This document shows, piece after piece, positions 31,419 through 40,826 of a DNA stretch of 64,000 nt (the first letter of the stretch is position 1; each line of letters opens with the position of its first letter). The notes beneath the pieces were generated by a model that did no database searches, had not been told where the DNA came from, and saw nothing but the letters and a program-made list of their open reading frames with translations. Position numbers and translations under genes: made by a program. The DNA comes from Podospora comata (Eukaryota > Ascomycota > Sordariomycetes > Sordariales > Podosporaceae), in the NCBI GenBank assembly GCA_017354895.1, contig CP071494.1:2294001-2358000 (forward strand), written 5' to 3'.

Positions 31419-31713
31419 GGTGTTGCCATGGGAGTGGGAGGTTGCTGGTGTGTAATTACGTAGATTTTAGTATTACATGAATTCATGTCAAAACATGGCC
31501 AAAATAGGGAGAACCGAGGTGATCTCATGACCATTGTAAACCCTTGATATTCACATGTTAGCCCCCAAGCTCTGCTTGCCTAACCAGTTGCTCGCATGCC
31601 TTTGCTCATCTTTATACATATTCAAACATGTCGCTTTCCCAATAACTCCAAATGCTCACGTCCATCCGCCTCATTAGTCCAATACATCTCCCCCTTCCCG
31701 CAGTGCTTACCCC
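31419..31713. other. Convergent 3' flanks CLPTM1-like / SEC22
   Basis: About 295 bases of terminal flank, no gene or repeat seen. Confidence 0.4.
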
Positions 31714-32440
31714 CTAGAAAAACCTCCACCAGACAAAAATCAATATAAACAACCCCAACCCGGCAAAAGGCCCATACTGCTTCAGCATCAAATCCCAATT
31801 GATCCTCACGGCCGCCTTGCGATACTTTGCGCTATCATCCCTCAACCTACTGCTCAACTCGCCCATCCTCTCCAGGCTGTCCCCCCGATACAGCAAATCC
31901 TCAATATTCTTGGTCATGACCTTTGTCACGTCCCTCAGCTCATCATTGAGCTTGTCCAGGTTCTGCGTCGCCCTCGCGTCAGAATAGGTAGCTTTTGTCC
32001 GGCTGATGAAGGTGTCAAACTCCATAAAGGCGTAGGGGCGGAGGATGGTGGACATGAGCTGCTGCTGGGGGTAGGTGGTGGAGAACTCGGTGGCGAGGTC
32101 GGAGAGGTAGGTGAAGGCGAGCTTGCGGGGGTAGGAGGCGTCGGTGATGGTGAGGTAGACGATGTCGGACTGGAGGAGGTAGTGGATTGTGTAGGCGCCT
32201 GACGAGATGCTGGCTTGGGGGTTGGAAGTGCGGGTTAGGCGGCGGAGGATGAGCTTGATTTGGGATTTTACTTCGGCTAGGTCGGGGGGGTCGGAGGGGG
32301 AGGTGTCTGTTGAGGCGCAGAGCATTACTCCTATTTGGGGGGAGGGAAGGTTAGTTGATGAAGAGGGGGGTGGGGGGGAAGGGAGGGGGGAAAAGGGGGA
32401 ACGGACCGTCTATGCGGGCGATTTGGGTTGAGCGGATCAT
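31714..32440 (-). CDS. SEC22: R-SNARE Sec22
   Basis: Sec22 drives vesicle fusion between ER and Golgi. Exons 32440-32407 (34 bases) and 32330-31714, 216 residues. The spliced start is MIRSTQIARIDGVMLCAS, the longin-domain beginning. The longin fold continues to about residue 125 (SGAYTIHYLLQSDIVYLTIT). The SNARE core spans about 130-190, with LDKLNDELRDVTKVMTKNIE and then LLYRGDSLERMGELSSRL; the zero-layer arginine is R in LLYRGDSL. A C-terminal anchor (YGPFAGLGLFILIFVWWRFF) ends the protein. Length equals yeast Sec22 closely. Divergent from the ASX/DEUBAD gene. Confidence 0.96.
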
Positions 32441-33238
32441 TTTGATTTGAGGAGGAGGAGGAGGAGGAGGAGGAGGTGGTGGTGGTGGTGGTGCGGGTGG
32501 TGAAGATGTTTGGCTTGGTATTGCGGCTGCTGCTGATGCTGGTCGCAAAGGTGTCAAAGACCAGCCAGGTTACCTTTGGGCAGGCGCAAGTGTACGTGGC
32601 TTTTTTGGTTGGAGAGGTGTCGTCCTTCAGCTTCGGCTCCGGGCCTTGTTGTAGCGGGTCGGTAAAGAGCAATACACTAGGGAGGCACAGGCGGGTATCT
32701 GAATTGACTGAAAGAAGAGATGGAGCAAGTGTCATCCCAAGCCCTGTTGCTGACGTGCTACGGTAAGTTGTCAATGATGCAAATGTCTTGCAGAGACAGG
32801 GGCAGCTAGCTGTAGAGGAGGAGCTGCCGCATGTGTGCAAGGCTGACCAATCATAAAAAAGAAGTTGCTGTGGTAATCGGCAATCTGCTCCACTTTGAAT
32901 ACTGCACCCGCTTGATGCCACAGCCTTGTAATACATCCACGTTCACCTTCCGTTTACTCTGTCAGTGGGAACGACGTGTTTCTCCGCCTTTCGACTTTGC
33001 CCGTTGGCTTTCCCTCTTCTCACACAAACACCAGACAACATTGCCAGTCCAGGTCATATTACAGCAGCACATACAGTACCGAGTATCCATCAGTCTCATC
33101 GCATCGTTGACCGCCCACCTTCCTCCAGTCTTTTTTTTTAATTACTTTTGATCCCAGTCACGACCGGATCCGGCGACCAAAAGCCCCCAGAGAAACCTAA
33201 ACCATCATTCCAGTATTTACTTGGCGCTATCAACAACG
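32441..33238. other. Divergent region SEC22 / ASX-domain gene
   Basis: About 800 bases. A (GAG)n/(GGT)n-type run lies at 32450-32490 just upstream of SEC22. A CCAAT element sits at 32847-32851 (CTGACCAATCATA). The last 250 bases are a CT/CA-rich leader-like stretch. No gene seen. Confidence 0.45.
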
Positions 33239-34279
33239 ATGGGTGACTCTAACTCTGGTGCGCTAAGGGCCCTGTCGAAGAGTCCTGATGTCCAAAGCCC
33301 CGGGGCCGCGCCCAAGGGTCCTGAAAACACGCCCTATCGAGACTTCGATCACGAAATCCCGGATTCTGAAGAGGATGATGACGACGGCGGTTACGCTAAC
33401 TACTCTCAAGCCACAAGAGGCTCCAATAAGCGTAGAAGCTGTGACGAGCCTCTGGTTTCAAGGTCTAAGAAGGCCAAGACTGCTGCTCAGTCCAAGGCGG
33501 GGCTTAAGAGAGCCCGTAAATTCCAACACCCGCAAGTTTGGGGAAAGAATTCAGGTCTCTTGCAGCTGCGCAACGGCAATGCCCTTCGCGTACGTATACC
33601 TTGACACGACGAATTCCGCGCTAAGGCTGACCCTATTTTGCCAAAGGATTTGTTGTTGGCTCCTGGATCATGGAACCGTTTGGGCGAGGCCGATCGCCAG
33701 ACCATCTTGGCCAAATTGCCCAACGGATACCAGCTTGACGGGAAACCCGATGTTGCATCTCTGACAAACGACAACAACTTTCGCGACGACTGCTCGCAAT
33801 ACTACAACAGCATCCGGGACGGCCATCTAACCGAGAATTGGCTTATCAAGGCATGGAAAGCCCACTACAAAGATGTGCGCGGCGATTTCAAGAAGCATCT
33901 TTTCAATGCGTTCATGGACAACTTTATGGAGGATGCTTCTGAGAAGCCCAAGAGGGCCGACAAGGGAACGGGAAACAAATTGGGAACTGAATCCAGCAAG
34001 GAGACGGAAACGGAGACCAGCAAGAAGACGGAGATCGAGGCCAGCAAGAAGACGGACGCAGAGTTTAGCAATGAGGCCGACACTGAATCCAGCAAGAAGA
34101 CGGACACCGAGACCAGCAAGAAGCCGGACGCAGAGTCGAACAAGAAAGCAGACACAGAGTCTAGCAAGGAGACCGAGGCTGAGGCCAGCAAGAAGGCTGA
34201 TTACGAACTGGCGCCGGTTGGTGACAACAAAACACAAGATGCCACTGGCAAAGCTCCTTCGCCCAAGGCCACTGACTAG
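33239..34279 (+). CDS. ASX homology / DEUBAD-type domain protein, ends at in-frame TAG
   Basis: Exons 33239-33589 and 33647-34279, 327 residues to the first stop. The N-terminus is acidic (DSEEDDDDGG) with a basic nuclear-type stretch (RSKKAKTAAQSKAGLKRARK). Residues about 110-205 look like the fungal ASX homology domain: DLLLAPGSWNRLGEADRQTI, LAKLPNGYQLDG, then DDCSQYYNSIRDGHLTENWL. In animals this domain binds and activates BAP1-type deubiquitinases on chromatin. Residues about 233-304 are nine 8-residue repeats of the type (E)SSKKTDT. The ORF stops at TAG 34277-34279, but the same frame stays open to 36337. Whether that is one gene, two genes or readthrough is discussed under findings. The domain call is moderately confident. 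Confidence 0.75.
33989..34204 (+). repeat. 24 bp coding repeat, 9 units (octapeptide)
   Basis: Nine imperfect 24-base units encoding ESSKETET, ETSKKTEI, EASKKTDA, EFSNEADT, ESSKKTDT, ETSKKPDA, ESNKKADT, ESSKETEA and EASKKADY, back to back without spacer. The repeats keep the reading frame, so copy-number change would be tolerated. Confidence 0.93.
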
Positions 34280-34333
34280 AATAAGGGGCCGAAGCGAAAC
34301 CCGCCTCGCGCCGTGAAGCGCACACGAGACGAG

Positions 34334-36337
34334 ATGGATGCGGGGTCAGTTGAGAAGAGGCCGCAGGAACCGAAGGCCAAGGGGAAAGCGGTGGACGAGA
34401 ATCCCACGTCAGACAAGAGGATCACACGGTCCCAGACTCATTCAGGGCGTGGAAAAAGGAAAGGTGGTTCCGGGGGCTGGTTTTTATATCGCATTTCAGA
34501 GACGAGATTTGATGGAAAGACTGAGGAATTTCAAGGCGACCCTAAAGATTCTGAAGCTGCTCGTGATGCAGCAGGAGAGTATTCCAATTCGGGGTCTGCT
34601 GATGTTCAGAAATCTCGTGACGAGGGAAAGGGTAAAGAGCGTGATGACAATGGCGGAGATGATGGTTGTGGAGGGGGTCATGGCGGGAACAGCGACGGTG
34701 ACAAGAATGATGATGGCAAGAAGGGCGATGGAGATGGGCCAGGTGACAAGAAGAAGGGCAATGAAGAAGAGGAGGATGTGGAAAAAGAGGATGAGGAAAA
34801 GAAGGATAACAACTATCAGGCCAGCGGACAGACCGGTCTTGAAGATACACCGGATGAAGAAGCCCCCAGGCCTGGCTCTTCCGGCTTTCAGCCTGCATCT
34901 AGGAGTCGAAAAAGATCCCGACCATTATCTTCATCCTCGGCCGGTGGACAATCACCCAGACTTGGCTTTTCGCCTCGATCTAGAACTCGAGAAGCATCCC
35001 CACCATTTTTGACACCTTTGGCCCGTGGACAAACCCCTCGTCCCAGGCCTCAAGGAGGATCCCAACCATCATCTTCTTCTTTGGCCGGAGGAGAAACGCC
35101 CAGGCCTCGCCAAACGCGAGATGGTCGAAGAGTCCGCAGACCCAACCAAAGAGATTACCAAATGCTCGCCACGTACCGTGGACGCGGATCTTCAGCGGAT
35201 TTGGGTGACCCTCGATTGGTACAATCCAGATGGGATCCGACGGAGGCAAGTTGGCTGAACTTGAGTAACGGGGCCACGATGCAATGGTCGGTAACACACC
35301 AGCCCGCAACATATCAGCCCGCAATATATCAGCCCGGCCCAGTAGAGCAGTCTGTAAAGCAGTCTGTAGAGCAGTCTGACCCAGAAGAGCACGACAGTCT
35401 GAATTCTTTGTTCCCTCGCAACCTACTGTTGATACCTGACAGAAGGTCGCCACGTGACGTAATGAGACGGGTATCGGAGTGGGTTATTACGCAGGATTAT
35501 GCGCCTTCACCCCTTTTGCAGACCATAGCATCATTTTCCGAAACGTCCTCGTCGACTTCACCAAGCCTCAACCTGGCAGCTTCGCCGACATTCAACACAC
35601 CTGCGAGGGGGGGATACTCGGTTTACGATGGTATAACCGGTAACGAACTTCCACCGGACCCTCCCCGACCCCGTCGCGTGACGCCTTCTCCGCTGTCGCC
35701 CGCTCCCGCGGTGCCCCCTCGCCCTGACGTTGAGGGTTCTTCGCGCCCTGGAAGTCCTCCGCCTGAGGGTGACTTGGACTCTTCTGACACTAACCGATAT
35801 CTCCCCGACAGCCCGCTTCCCGACGAACAAGACATGTACCCATTGTTATTTTTTCCTCCCGGTGGCCCAATTTGCGCGATCAATTCCCCGGGGGGAAGAA
35901 TCTTTCAGATAGCCTCGCCGGGACCATCACTGGTTGTTGTCCACCGCGAATCGCAGTCCATTTTCGCCGTTCCACCTTCCAATGCCCGTTTTTCGCCCGG
36001 GGGTGAACTTCGACCGTTTGGAAGGTCTTATGGGTGTGGCACTTTGTTGCCGGGTCTTGTGAGTCCGCTTACTCGTGTTTCGCCCCGGGCTGAGCTACTG
36101 CCGGCCCCGCCGGGTGTTTCGGAGACTGTGTATGAGAATCTGAATGGGATGGCTGGACGAGATGAGGGACAGGGTGAACTTGGTAGTGCTGAAATGGATT
36201 TGGACGGGGATGAGAGTTCAAGTGATGAGGCTATGTCCAGGCTGAGTATCATGGGTCCAAGGGATGAGATTGGTAGTGTTGAAGGGGATTTGGATGAGGG
36301 TGAGAGCACAGGTGGTGAGGGTTCGTCTGTGAAGTAA
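34334..36337 (+). CDS. Disordered protein or C-terminal part of the ASX-domain gene
   Basis: This ORF lies in the same frame as the ASX/DEUBAD gene and is open from directly after its TAG; the first ATG is at 34334, giving 667 residues (about 685 from the stop). It is mostly disordered: a basic start (KRTRDEMDAG, DKRITRSQTHSGRGKRKGG), Gly/Asp/Lys-rich acidic stretches, then near-repeats of about 26 residues ending in GGQSPRL, RGQTPRP, GGETPRP, and a TYQPAIYQPG repeat. The C-terminal part is more structured and hydrophobic (LFFPPGGPICAINSPGG, RIFQIASPGPSLVVVHRES). No catalytic family is recognised. Two readings are open: a separate gene, or the tail of a 1,013-residue ASX-domain protein. Same frame, same strand, similar composition and no promoter-sized gap favour a single gene. 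Confidence 0.65.
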   Translation: MDAGSVEKRPQEPKAKGKAVDENPTSDKRITRSQTHSGRGKRKGGSGGWFLYRISETRFDGKTEEFQGDPKDSEAARDAAGEYSNSGSADVQKSRDEGKGKERDDNGGDDGCGGGHGGNSDGDKNDDGKKGDGDGPGDKKKGNEEEEDVEKEDEEKKDNNYQASGQTGLEDTPDEEAPRPGSSGFQPASRSRKRSRPLSSSSAGGQSPRLGFSPRSRTREASPPFLTPLARGQTPRPRPQGGSQPSSSSLAGGETPRPRQTRDGRRVRRPNQRDYQMLATYRGRGSSADLGDPRLVQSRWDPTEASWLNLSNGATMQWSVTHQPATYQPAIYQPGPVEQSVKQSVEQSDPEEHDSLNSLFPRNLLLIPDRRSPRDVMRRVSEWVITQDYAPSPLLQTIASFSETSSSTSPSLNLAASPTFNTPARGGYSVYDGITGNELPPDPPRPRRVTPSPLSPAPAVPPRPDVEGSSRPGSPPPEGDLDSSDTNRYLPDSPLPDEQDMYPLLFFPPGGPICAINSPGGRIFQIASPGPSLVVVHRESQSIFAVPPSNARFSPGGELRPFGRSYGCGTLLPGLVSPLTRVSPRAELLPAPPGVSETVYENLNGMAGRDEGQGELGSAEMDLDGDESSSDEAMSRLSIMGPRDEIGSVEGDLDEGESTGGEGSSVK

Positions 36338-36874
36338 TGGTGTTGAGCGCTGGAGAGGGGGAAGGATGTTCTGAGCAGAGCGAGTTGGGAACTGTGTTTT
36401 TTTTTTTTTTGGTGTTGGGGAGTTGTTTTGCCAAGAGATACCCCTTATTGGGCAGCGATAGGACGTTTTTTTGGGGCGAGAAGTAGAACAATAACGAGAA
36501 CTTGTTGATGCGACTGCCTTTTTGTTTTTTTGGTGCAGATGATATGTCTCATGCTACATATATACTCTGATTCGAAGAAACTAAACCATTGTTGACAGGG
36601 GCTGGGTTGTCACCCTTGCCATAAAATAACTAACATGGGAAGGAGGTTAACCCATATTATATTGTGAACCATGGCTTGTCGATAGGGCTATGGAGATATT
36701 TGAAAGGGTTCTACTACTATTGAGGTATGGTTTATAGTATGGTACAGGTCAGCTTTGTTTTTGCTGTGCCAAGTATTTCGCGGGGAGGGTGGTGTGGTTG
36801 TCTTGTAAGGCGTGGTGACAAGAATGCTCTTGGGCGTATTGAGATGGCTGAAAGGGGGTATAGAAACCACCAAA
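36338..36874. other. Convergent flanks before ELP5
   Basis: About 540 bases, AT-rich, with a T-run at 36399-36410. No gene seen. Confidence 0.45.
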
Positions 36875-37980
36875 CTAAATTTCATCCTCCTCCTCATCAA
36901 AATCGTCCTCCCTCCCCATGTCATACAATATCCTGCCCCCCCCCCCCACCCACCTCGGTCTGGGCGTCAAAGTAGGGGAGAACAACGCCTTCGCGGTCGC
37001 GGCGTTGTTTTTCGGTGAGGCCGAGGTTGAAGGTAGCTTGGATTCCTTCCCCCTCCTCTTCCGTTGTTGCTGTGGAAAAAGCGGGGTGGTCAGACAGGAG
37101 GATCACTCCGCCGACACCCTTTGTTTGTTGTCGGTGTTGAGCGGTTGTTGTTGGGGTTGATGGGAAGAGGACGAACTTCTCTTGGACGACGCGGCCTGAT
37201 TTGCGGCGGAGTTCCATCGTTATCACCACCCCTTGGGGGGAGGATGGGGGGCGGAGGGAGAGGAGGACACCTTCGCGGGATGAGTGGAGGCCGAAGACGG
37301 GGGCGGGGAGGGATTTATTCTCTGCGGCTTTGGTGGCTAGGACGTGGGAGAGGGGGGCGAGGGTGAGGATCGAGGTGGAGAGGTGGGTTAGGACTGATAG
37401 AGGGGTTGGGGTGTAGGGGGTGGATTGGGGGAGAAGGGGGATGTCGGTGTGGTAGACTAGTAGACAAGAGGTGGTTAGGGGGGGGATGATGGATTGGAGA
37501 AAGGAGGGGAGGTGGGAGGGGGTCGAGAGGAGGGGGTGGATTGTGTCGAAGAGTAAGATGTTTTCTAACGAGAGGGTTAGTGAAATATGAAGGGGTATGG
37601 GAGGAAAGACATACTTTGGTTTGGGGAGGAGGGGGAGGGTGTGACGTGGGGGATTATTTCGGAGGCGAGTTGTTGAAGAGATTTGTGGCGGCCGCGGATG
37701 AAGACGTCGGCGAGGGGTGGTTTCTTGAGGGTAGAGAGGGCGATGAAGATTATTTTCGCTTTAGAAATCTGAGCAAGAGGTTAGTGATGAAGGTGGAATA
37801 AGGGGGTCAAAGGAGACACACCTTGGCTCGGGTCATGAACTCATTGAGGACTGGGTGAGCTGGCTGCTCGAGGTTGTCAAGAATGAGTGTGAGTGGTGAG
37901 GCTTTGTCGCGAAGATTCAGAAGCTTTTGGAGGAGGAGGAGCGAGTGCGAGCGGTGATGGGAGGCTGCTGAGGGCGGCAT
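36875..37980 (-). CDS. ELP5: Elongator complex subunit Elp5 (Iki1), C-terminus frame-shifted at a 12-C tract
   Basis: Elp5 belongs to the Elp456 ring of Elongator, which modifies wobble uridines of tRNAs. Exons 37980-37822, 37768-37615 and from 37564 onward; introns of 53 and 50 bp (GTGTGT, GTATGT). The protein has a RecA-like fold without a working P-loop: LTLILDNLEQPAHPVLNEFM, AKIIFIALSTLKKP, NILLFDTIHPLL, TSCLLVYHTDIPLL. As read, the frame ends at 36921, giving 318 residues. Past a run of 12 C (plus strand 36936-36947) another minus-strand frame gives GRILYDMGREDDFDEEEDEI and stops at 36875-36877, the acidic tail expected of this family. So I set the end at 36875; the sequence as given has a frame break in the run. 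Assembly error in the homopolymer is the simplest reading. Confidence 0.85.
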
Positions 37981-38486
37981 GATGGCTTTTGATATATCAG
38001 GCTGCGAGACAGAAAGATTTCCTGTGAAGTTGTGAAGGTAGGTGTGTATGACTGACTGACGATGAGAGTTGAAAGTGAAGGTGAGTTAAAGTGGGGGCAG
38101 AAATCAGAGCTCGCAATGGGTGGTAAACTAGGTCCAACTTTGGGCTACTATGAAAGTCAAAGGAGATTCAAACCCTATATATTCAGCTATTTCAAATCAG
38201 GGCAACTCGTTAAAGTATCCATATTCCACATCTGGCTACAGTTCCTACAACCTCCAAAATGCTCCCCGATATCAAGCTCAACCCCGCCAAATTAACAAGA
38301 TCTCGAGACGCTCGGACCATCTGCCAGTAACGCTTAAAATACAGGGGGGTCTGGCCTACTGAACAATCAACATGGTGCCCGCTCCCACATCGTTTCCCAG
38401 CAGCGCGGTCTGGAAATTTCCAAACTGCCTGCCGACGTCACTCCCGTTGAAATCGCATCGCAAATCAACAAACCCACTAAACGAAG
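37981..38486. other. Divergent promoter ELP5 / SNRNP27
   Basis: About 500 bases between start codons. No RNA gene, repeat or named motif seen. Confidence 0.4.
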
Positions 38487-39435
38487 ATGGCAGACAGAAA
38501 CCACGGCAGCTCCCGTCGCGGAGGCGATAGATCACACTATGATAACAGAGACAGAGACAGAGATCGCCGTCGCGACCAAGACAGGCGCAGAGACCGCGAC
38601 GACGATAAGAGCAGACACCACCACCACGATCGGTCATCGCGCGGTCATTACGGGAGGGATAGGGATAGAGACAGAGACAGAGACAGAGACAGAGACAGAG
38701 ACAGAGATAGCAGAAGAGACAGAAATGACCGCAGGCGATCACGTTCTCCCCGAGGCGACAACAGGCGAGATGACAGGGGCAAAGGGTATCGTCAACGGGA
38801 TGAGCCGAGAGGAGACAGGGAGAAGGATCGAGGAAATAACACCCCAGGTAATGCTGAGACTTTAGGCAGCGGTAAGTCACCTTCTGCTTCCCATTCTCGC
38901 TGCCACATTGCTAAAAAAACTCCCAGAGAAACCACCCACCAAAGAACTTCAACCTCCCCAGCGCCGCCCCCCACCAGTCAGCTCCCCCCGTCGCTCAGAA
39001 AGCCCCGACAGAGGCTTCGACCGCGAATTTGGTGGCAACAAACCCACGGAAACACTCCCCACCCGCTCCAAACCAACCAGCACCAACGCGTCGACCCCTG
39101 TCGCAGCACCTGTTTCTTTCAAGGTTAAGCCACGAGACGATCATGACGGGACATACTCTCGAGGCCGTAGCGAGGAACACGACGAGTACCACCAGTCAAG
39201 AGGGCGGTTCGATGCCGACCCTATGGATGAGGACGAGGAAGACGACGTTGTCGTCGAGGACGACGGACTGGACGACATGGCTGCTATGATGGGCTTTGGC
39301 GGGTTTGGCACGACGAAGGGAAAGAAGGTTACTGGAAACAATGTGGGAGCGGTCAAGAAGGAGAAGAAGACGGAGTATCGCCAGTACATGAACCGGGTTG
39401 GTGGTTTCAACAGGCCTCTGAGTCCCCCTCGTTAG
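38487..39435 (+). CDS. SNRNP27: U4/U6.U5 tri-snRNP 27 kDa protein (SNRNP27 family)
   Basis: A spliceosome tri-snRNP component involved in start of activation and 5' splice-site choice. Exons 38487-38871 and 38927-39435, 297 residues; a 55 bp intron with a GTAAGT donor. The N-terminal 130 residues are an RD/RS-like domain of alternating Arg and Asp, typical of the family but longer than in animals. The conserved C-terminal domain has MMGFGGFGTTKGKKV, then EYRQYMNRVGGFNRPLSP, the diagnostic signature, preceded by an acidic run (DEDEEDDVVVEDDG). An AGAGAC hexamer microsatellite encodes part of the RD domain. Confidence 0.95.
38666..38707 (+). repeat. (AGAGAC)n hexamer array in coding sequence
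   Basis: About seven perfect AGAGAC units encoding the alternating Arg-Asp part of SNRNP27; a shorter block of the same unit lies near 38545-38562. Confidence 0.88.
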
Positions 39436-39696
39436 AGGCGACTGTAGGGCGACTGGGAGGGCACAAGTGGGAAGTACCAATTTACAATCTGTGTCGTTGG
39501 AATTGATCCCGTTTGTGAAGAGAGAGCAACGCTGACAAGACATTTTGACGAGGGTCCCCGACACGGTGTAATGCCAGCTTCGCGCGAGCCATTATCCCAT
39601 ATGTACACGTATGGTTGGATTTTCTGTAGAAAATTAGCATTATCGCTGTTATCCTGCTGTTATTGCTGTTGTTGCTGTTGTTGTTGTTGTTGTCGT

Positions 39697-39743
<47 letters not shown>

Positions 39744-39998
39744 GTTATGATCTTGACCGCTTCTTACCTCACCCCTGCATGATGCCTAAGGGTTAGGGTT
39801 ATGATACGCTAGTCTCCAATTGTATTTTTTTCATGCATCAAAAACCCCAAATAAGCGGAGCACCTTGATGGCGTTGCTTGCACCACCTCCTCTTACCAGC
39901 CACCCACTTGACCTTCTCACCTCACCCATTTCGCACCTTTTCTCTTCACCATCAATCCACTCTCACCCCGATTTCGCAAACCTCTCCCTCATTTCAAA
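39436..39998. other. Intergenic, SNRNP27 to SMAP gene
   Basis: About 560 bases holding an imperfect (GTT)n run at 39656-39745 and a telomere-like GGGTTAGGGTT near 39788-39798. The last 150 bases are CT-rich leader. No gene seen. Confidence 0.5.
39656..39745. repeat. (GTT)n imperfect microsatellite
   Basis: About 90 bases of GTT/TTG units with scattered GTC and GCT changes, downstream of SNRNP27. Confidence 0.9.
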
Positions 39999-40826
39999 AT
40001 GGGCTCCTCCTCCAAAAAAGACCGCGCGGAATCCGTACTCAGCGCCCCCGCCCCCTCCATCAAGAGCGAGAAGCGGGAGAAGAGATCGTCCAAGAAGTCG
40101 TCTTCCTCCAGACTGGAGGATGTAGCCGAGTCGGTTTATGAAGACGAACAACACAAGAAGCGTAAAAAGGAGAAGAAGGAGAAGAAGCGCAAGGCTGCTG
40201 CTGCGGAGGCGGAGGACGAGGATGTAACTGCTACCGAAGAGGTGACTGACAACCTTCTCACCGCGGAGGACGAGAGGTCCAAGAAGAAGAAGAACAAGAG
40301 GGATGATGATGATGAGGTGAAGAGGGTCAAGAAGAGGAAGGAGGAGGAGGAGGAGGAGGATGAGGAGGAGGAGGGGTCGGATGGGGGGGAGACGATCAAG
40401 AGCAAGGAGTCGAGGCGGAAGAGGAGGGAGAGGGAGGAGGAGGAGGAGAAGGAGAGACGGAGGAGGGTGAGGAGAGAGAGGAAGAGGGCCAAGGGTGGGG
40501 AGACAGAAGAGGAGGGGGAGGAGAAACCTAAGAAGGAGAAGAAGGAGAAGAGGGAAAGGGAGGAGAAACCCCCCGCCACTACCGAAACCGCCCCTGCAGC
40601 CGACAACTGGCGCGTTGATGCCCTCTCTGGCGGAGAATCCCGCCAGTCCAAGTTCATGCGTCTGCTCGGCGGGGGCAAAAAGTCCACCACCACCACCACC
40701 ACTCCCGGGTCTGCCCGTCCCCGTCTGGACATCAACCACGTCTCGGCAGAACTCGAACGGCAATTCAGCGCCGGCATCCGCCAGAAATTCGAGACTGGGG
40801 GGCAAAAACGTGGCCTGGGCGCGTGA
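39999..40826 (+). CDS. Small acidic protein-like (SMAP) domain protein, stop in readthrough context
   Basis: Single exon, 275 residues. Residues 1-200 are a charged, low-complexity region (Lys/Glu/Arg runs such as KKEKKEKREREEK) with many nuclear-localisation-type clusters. The C-terminal 75 residues match the small acidic protein-like domain: NWRVDALSGGESRQSKFMRL, LGGGKK, then DINHVSAELERQFSAGIRQK and GGQKRGLGA at the very end. The function of the domain is not known; the basic composition suggests a nuclear protein. The stop is TGA at 40824-40826, followed by CTAG, the UGA-CUA-G context known to allow efficient stop readthrough. The same frame then stays open for 174 codons. The start ATG at 39999 follows a CT-rich leader with TCAAAATGGG context. 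Confidence 0.88.
   Translation: MGSSSKKDRAESVLSAPAPSIKSEKREKRSSKKSSSSRLEDVAESVYEDEQHKKRKKEKKEKKRKAAAAEAEDEDVTATEEVTDNLLTAEDERSKKKKNKRDDDDEVKRVKKRKEEEEEEDEEEEGSDGGETIKSKESRRKRREREEEEEKERRRRVRRERKRAKGGETEEEGEEKPKKEKKEKREREEKPPATTETAPAADNWRVDALSGGESRQSKFMRLLGGGKKSTTTTTTPGSARPRLDINHVSAELERQFSAGIRQKFETGGQKRGLGA

Noticed and set aside
34217-34279. In-frame intron that would remove the TAG in the ASX-domain gene
   Set aside because: Length and frame fit, but the donor GTTGGT is weak and the only CTGAC branch site is too close to the acceptor; kept only as an alternative.
39788-39798. Interstitial telomere repeat
   Set aside because: Only two TTAGGG-like units, as also near 19697; too short to mean a former chromosome end.
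40136-40805. Minus-strand ORFs of 213 and 280 codons opposite the SMAP gene
   Set aside because: They are mirrors of Lys/Glu-rich codons and read as Ser/Leu/Pro runs; the plus strand ends in a clear SMAP domain.
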